From DASXTC01 sp036505635 (lineage in GTDB: Bacteria; Acidobacteriota; Polarisedimenticolia; JACPZX01; DASXTC01), in assembly GCA_036505635.1 (NCBI GenBank), contig DASXTC010000018.1, forward strand, positions 1 to 46,364: a DNA stretch of 46,364 nucleotides, written 5' to 3'. The first letter of the stretch is position 1. Every line of letters begins with the position of its first letter. This document shows positions 43,548-46,364 of the stretch, in pieces. The position numbers and the translations under genes were made by a program. The notes below the pieces were generated by a model that was given only the letters and a program-made list of their open reading frames with translations, did not search any database and was not told where the DNA came from.

Positions 43548-45707
43548 ATGGCCAGGAAGGCTGGGACGTCTCGCGTGTCCGTGGCGGCGCCCCCACGCGA
43601 GATCCCCGCCGCGTGGAACCACGGCGCCCTGATCCTCGCCTTCGCCGGTCTCGCGCTGCTCATCGCCTCGCTGACGATCTTCAAGATGTCGAACAACGAC
43701 ATCTGGATCCACCTCAAGACGGGCGAGAACGTCCTCAAGACGTGGAGCGTGCCCGACAAGGACCCTTATTCCTTCACCGCCTCCGACCACGACTACGTCG
43801 CGCACGAGTGGCTCAGCGGAGTCCTCTTCTACCTCGTCTACGCCGCCGGCGGGGTGAACGGCCTGATCTTCTTCAAGTCCGCGATAATCTTCGCGACATG
43901 TGCGGCCCTCTGGGGCGCCTGCCGGTTCCGGCGTGACGATCCACTCATCGTATTCCCCTGCTTCTGCCTGATGCTCTTCATAGGGTCCGCCCGGTTTCTC
44001 GAGCGTCCGCACATCTTCTCGTATCTGTTCGAGGCCCTCTACCTTCTCTGCTACTTCGGCTACCGGGAGGGCGGACGCGACGTGCGGTGGTTGTACGCCA
44101 TCCCCGTGCTGCACATCCTCTGGACGAACCTGCACGGCGGTCACTACCAGGGGATCTTCATGCTCGTGATGCTGGCCGCCGCCGAAGCGATCATGTACGT
44201 GCGCGCGCATCGCTTCGGTCTGGCGACGACCGACGCCATCCCGCCGCGCGATCTCGCGATCGTGACCGCGCTGCCATTCGCCTGCCTCGTCACCGCGTTG
44301 GTGAACCCCTACGGCTACCGCCTCCTGACCTTTCCCTTCGAGCTGACCGGTCAGGAGATCTTCATGCGGGGGATCTACGAATGGCAGTCGGCCCTCTACA
44401 CGTCCTACAACCTTTCCTCGATGTTCCTCTATTACGTCTTGTGGATCGCCGTGCTGTTCGGCTCCTTCCTGCTCGTGCGCGGGCACAGGGAGCTTCGCGG
44501 CGGGCTCAAGGACGCCGCCCTGGTGGCCAATCTGCTGCTCGGCGTGGTCTGGGTCGCCTTCGTCTATCAGCTCGCCGGGGTCTACTGCAACCCGGCGGTG
44601 CCCAGCGCCATCGAGAGGCAGGCTCCCTTCTGGTATTGCATGGTCGGAGTCTTCCTGCTCGCGAACCTCCATCGCCTCCAGTTCCACCACGCCGGTATCG
44701 TCGCGCTCTTCTTCGCAATCTCCCTGAGGCACAACCGCGGCGTCACCGACGCGGCGGTGGCGACGCTTCCCTCCCTCTCGAACAATCTGAACCAGGTGCT
44801 GGGCCGATTCCCTCAGTGGAAGCGCGCCGGGCCCCCCTGGCTGCGGCCCGTCGCGCTGGCGATGATGGGAGCCGTGATGCTGTGGCTGGGGTACTTCACC
44901 TTCACCCATTCCTATTACTTCGGCTTCCGGCCGCCGTCCAAGCGCGACATGGGGCTCGGCATCGCCGAGAACATGCCGGTCGGCGCCGTGGACTACATCG
45001 CCCGCAATGAGATCACGGGTAACGGGTTTCCCTCCTACAACGCCGGCGCGCTGCTGCTCAACAGGATGTGGCCGCGCGTGAAGGTCGCCATGGATTCCCG
45101 CAACGACGTCTATGGCGAGACGCTCTACCGGGAGTACGTCGGCGCGCTGGCCGGCGGGACCGCGCTCGAAGCCTATCTCCGGAAGTACCCGGTCGACTTC
45201 TTCCTCATCACGTACGGCAACGATCGCAGCCCTGAGTTCTTCCGCTGGCTGGACGCTTCGCCGGACTGGAGGCTCGTGTACTTCGACGACCGGGCCATCG
45301 TCTACCTGAGGAACAACGCGCGGTTCCAGCGGATCATAGCCCGGGACGCTTACGACCTGATCCACCCCGCCGTGGCGGGCGCGAGGGCGATCCGGACCGA
45401 GGACGCCCCGAGGTGGCTCGTCGAGGCCGAACGTGCCGTCGCCGCTGCGCCCCGCGAATGGAGCCCGCTCCAGTACAAGGCCAAGGCGCTTCTCGCGCTC
45501 GACCGGATCGACGAGGCCGAGGCGGCCAACGAAGCCCTGCTGCGACTCAACCCGGCGGCCTATTTCGCGTGGGCCGACCTGGGGATCATCTACATGGTCA
45601 AGAACCGGCCCGCCGACGCCGAGAGGGCCTTCATCGAGTGCCTCAGGATCCAGCCGGAGTTCACCCCCTGCCAGGAGTATCTGAGCCGCCTGAAGAACCC
45701 CCGCTGA
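43548..45707 (+). CDS. Large multi-pass membrane protein with C-terminal TPR repeats
   Basis: A 719-residue protein with roughly ten or more hydrophobic helices in the first 480 residues, then a soluble part. Features such as NNDIWIHLKTGENVLKTW and PYSFTASDHDYVAHEWLSG in the first extracytoplasmic loop, and RPHIFSYLFE, resemble uncharacterised GT-C-fold glycosyltransferase-like proteins. The soluble segment (about 480-600) includes YNAGALLLNRMWPRVKVAMDSRNDVYGE. TPR-like repeats are at about 625-715. A role in transferring lipid-linked sugars is possible but not shown. It converges with a polyprenyl-phosphate glycosyltransferase gene, overlapping it by 47 nt. Confidence 0.78.
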   Translation: MARKAGTSRVSVAAPPREIPAAWNHGALILAFAGLALLIASLTIFKMSNNDIWIHLKTGENVLKTWSVPDKDPYSFTASDHDYVAHEWLSGVLFYLVYAAGGVNGLIFFKSAIIFATCAALWGACRFRRDDPLIVFPCFCLMLFIGSARFLERPHIFSYLFEALYLLCYFGYREGGRDVRWLYAIPVLHILWTNLHGGHYQGIFMLVMLAAAEAIMYVRAHRFGLATTDAIPPRDLAIVTALPFACLVTALVNPYGYRLLTFPFELTGQEIFMRGIYEWQSALYTSYNLSSMFLYYVLWIAVLFGSFLLVRGHRELRGGLKDAALVANLLLGVVWVAFVYQLAGVYCNPAVPSAIERQAPFWYCMVGVFLLANLHRLQFHHAGIVALFFAISLRHNRGVTDAAVATLPSLSNNLNQVLGRFPQWKRAGPPWLRPVALAMMGAVMLWLGYFTFTHSYYFGFRPPSKRDMGLGIAENMPVGAVDYIARNEITGNGFPSYNAGALLLNRMWPRVKVAMDSRNDVYGETLYREYVGALAGGTALEAYLRKYPVDFFLITYGNDRSPEFFRWLDASPDWRLVYFDDRAIVYLRNNARFQRIIARDAYDLIHPAVAGARAIRTEDAPRWLVEAERAVAAAPREWSPLQYKAKALLALDRIDEAEAANEALLRLNPAAYFAWADLGIIYMVKNRPADAERAFIECLRIQPEFTPCQEYLSRLKNPR

Positions 45708-46364
45708 TCGCCCTCTCCCGACCCGCGGTGTGGATCTCCTTGACGATGTAGATCGGCTTGTGCTGGGACTCGTAATATGTCCGCACGGAGATCTCCGCCA
45801 GCAGGCCGAGCAGGATGCTCTGACCTCCCAGGATCACGAACATCGCGGCCAGCAGCAGCAGGGGCGACTGGATGAAGCTGATGTGCTCCGTGTACTTGAG
45901 CCACGTCAGCCAGAGCATCGTCAAGACCCCCACACCGATGAAACCGAGCCCCAGCGCGCCGAAGGCGTGCAGCGGTTTGGTCCCGTGGGTGCCCAGGAAC
46001 CGCACGGTCATCAGATCCAGCAGGACCCGGTAGGTTCTCCTCAGTCCGTATTTCGAGAGGCCTGACCGGCGCGGCCTGTGGTTGACGGGGATCTCGCAGA
46101 TCCGCGCGCCGACCCAATGCGCCTGCGCCGGCAGGAAGCGGTGCATCTCGCCGTACAACGTGAGCTGTTCGACGATCTCGCGGCGATAGGCTTTCAACGT
46201 GCACCCGTAGTCGTGGAGCGGCACGCCGGTCACCAGCCCGATCAGCCAGTTGGCGACGCGCGACGGCAGCCTTCGGAGCAGGAGGGGATCACGACGCGCC
46301 CGGCGCCAGCCGCTCACCACGTCGAACCCCTGGTCGATCTCGGCCACAAGGAGGGAGATGTCGG
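45661..46364 (-). CDS. Glycosyltransferase family 2 with C-terminal membrane helices (partial)
   Basis: The 5' end runs off the window, so only about 233 C-terminal residues are seen. The visible part begins near QGFDVVSGWRRARRDP, then has RVANWLIGLVTGVPLHDYGCTLKAYRREIV and EIPVNHRPRRSGLSKYG, typical of ArnC/GtrB-type polyprenyl-phosphate glycosyltransferases. Two transmembrane helices follow (about 20 residues each, around LGLGFIGVGVLTMLWL and LLLLAAMFVILGGQSILLGLLAE). The enzyme would charge undecaprenyl phosphate with a sugar on the cytoplasmic face. The catalytic DxD part lies outside the window. It is convergent with the TPR membrane gene. Confidence 0.85.
   Translation of the reverse strand, partial: DISLLVAEIDQGFDVVSGWRRARRDPLLLRRLPSRVANWLIGLVTGVPLHDYGCTLKAYRREIVEQLTLYGEMHRFLPAQAHWVGARICEIPVNHRPRRSGLSKYGLRRTYRVLLDLMTVRFLGTHGTKPLHAFGALGLGFIGVGVLTMLWLTWLKYTEHISFIQSPLLLLAAMFVILGGQSILLGLLAEISVRTYYESQHKPIYIVKEIHTAGRERAISGGSSGGSDTPGRG

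Overview
The window is a densely packed, high-GC bacterial chromosome segment. It is made almost entirely of housekeeping genes, with a few lineage-specific genes between them. A predicted outer-membrane beta-barrel, a lipoprotein and several signal peptides suggest a Gram-negative (diderm) cell. Gene orders such as thrS-infC-rpmI-rplT-pheS-pheT, zapA-6S RNA and rny-ymdB, together with the base composition, suggest an uncultured soil or sediment lineage such as Acidobacteriota or a relative. Sequence reading alone cannot fix the phylum. There is no prophage, CRISPR array, transposase gene or rRNA operon.

Layout. (1) 232-5099, minus strand: a tightly packed run aroC - membrane-anchored hypothetical - PqqB-like hydrolase - FGGY kinase - CPBP-like membrane protein. 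(2) 5211-7273, plus: nnr and tsaE (metabolite and tRNA repair/modification). (3) 7301-13003, minus: M23 peptidase, then secA - hypothetical - guaB behind a clear promoter. (4) 13248-16516: nagZ, purC (minus) and a TIGR00300-type protein. (5) 16547-22136, minus: methyltransferase, AIM24 protein, secreted HELTH metallopeptidase, then aroF-carA-glycosyltransferase. (6) 22304-28441: outer-membrane protein, zinc-ribbon protein, OPT transporter, SPFH-GYF protein (minus) and LCAT-like lipoprotein (minus). (7) 28586-36080, plus: a strong promoter, tRNA-Val(GAC), thrS, infC, rpmI, rplT, pheS, pheT, zapB-like, zapA and a 6S RNA. (8) 36131-42947, plus: rny, ymdB, xseA, xseB, a prenyl diphosphate synthase, tlyA and nadK. 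(9) 42958-46364: a perfect palindromic repeat, a CcmH-like cysteine protein, a large membrane/TPR protein and a partial glycosyltransferase.

The most interesting points are these. RNase Y has lost its HD dyad and other metal ligands, yet sits beside an intact YmdB. PheT lacks the usual N-terminal tRNA-binding OB domain. infC appears to start at ATA. A structurally convincing 6S RNA follows zapA and has its own promoter. A 48-nt palindromic element is flanked by CTAG, and its two occurrences (one full, one half) each coincide with the TAG stop codon of a neighbouring gene; this resembles an IS481-type target preference. Several genes (aroF, nagZ, rny and the gene at 43548) have a promoter -10 box only 6-9 nt before the start codon and no Shine-Dalgarno sequence, which predicts leaderless mRNAs.
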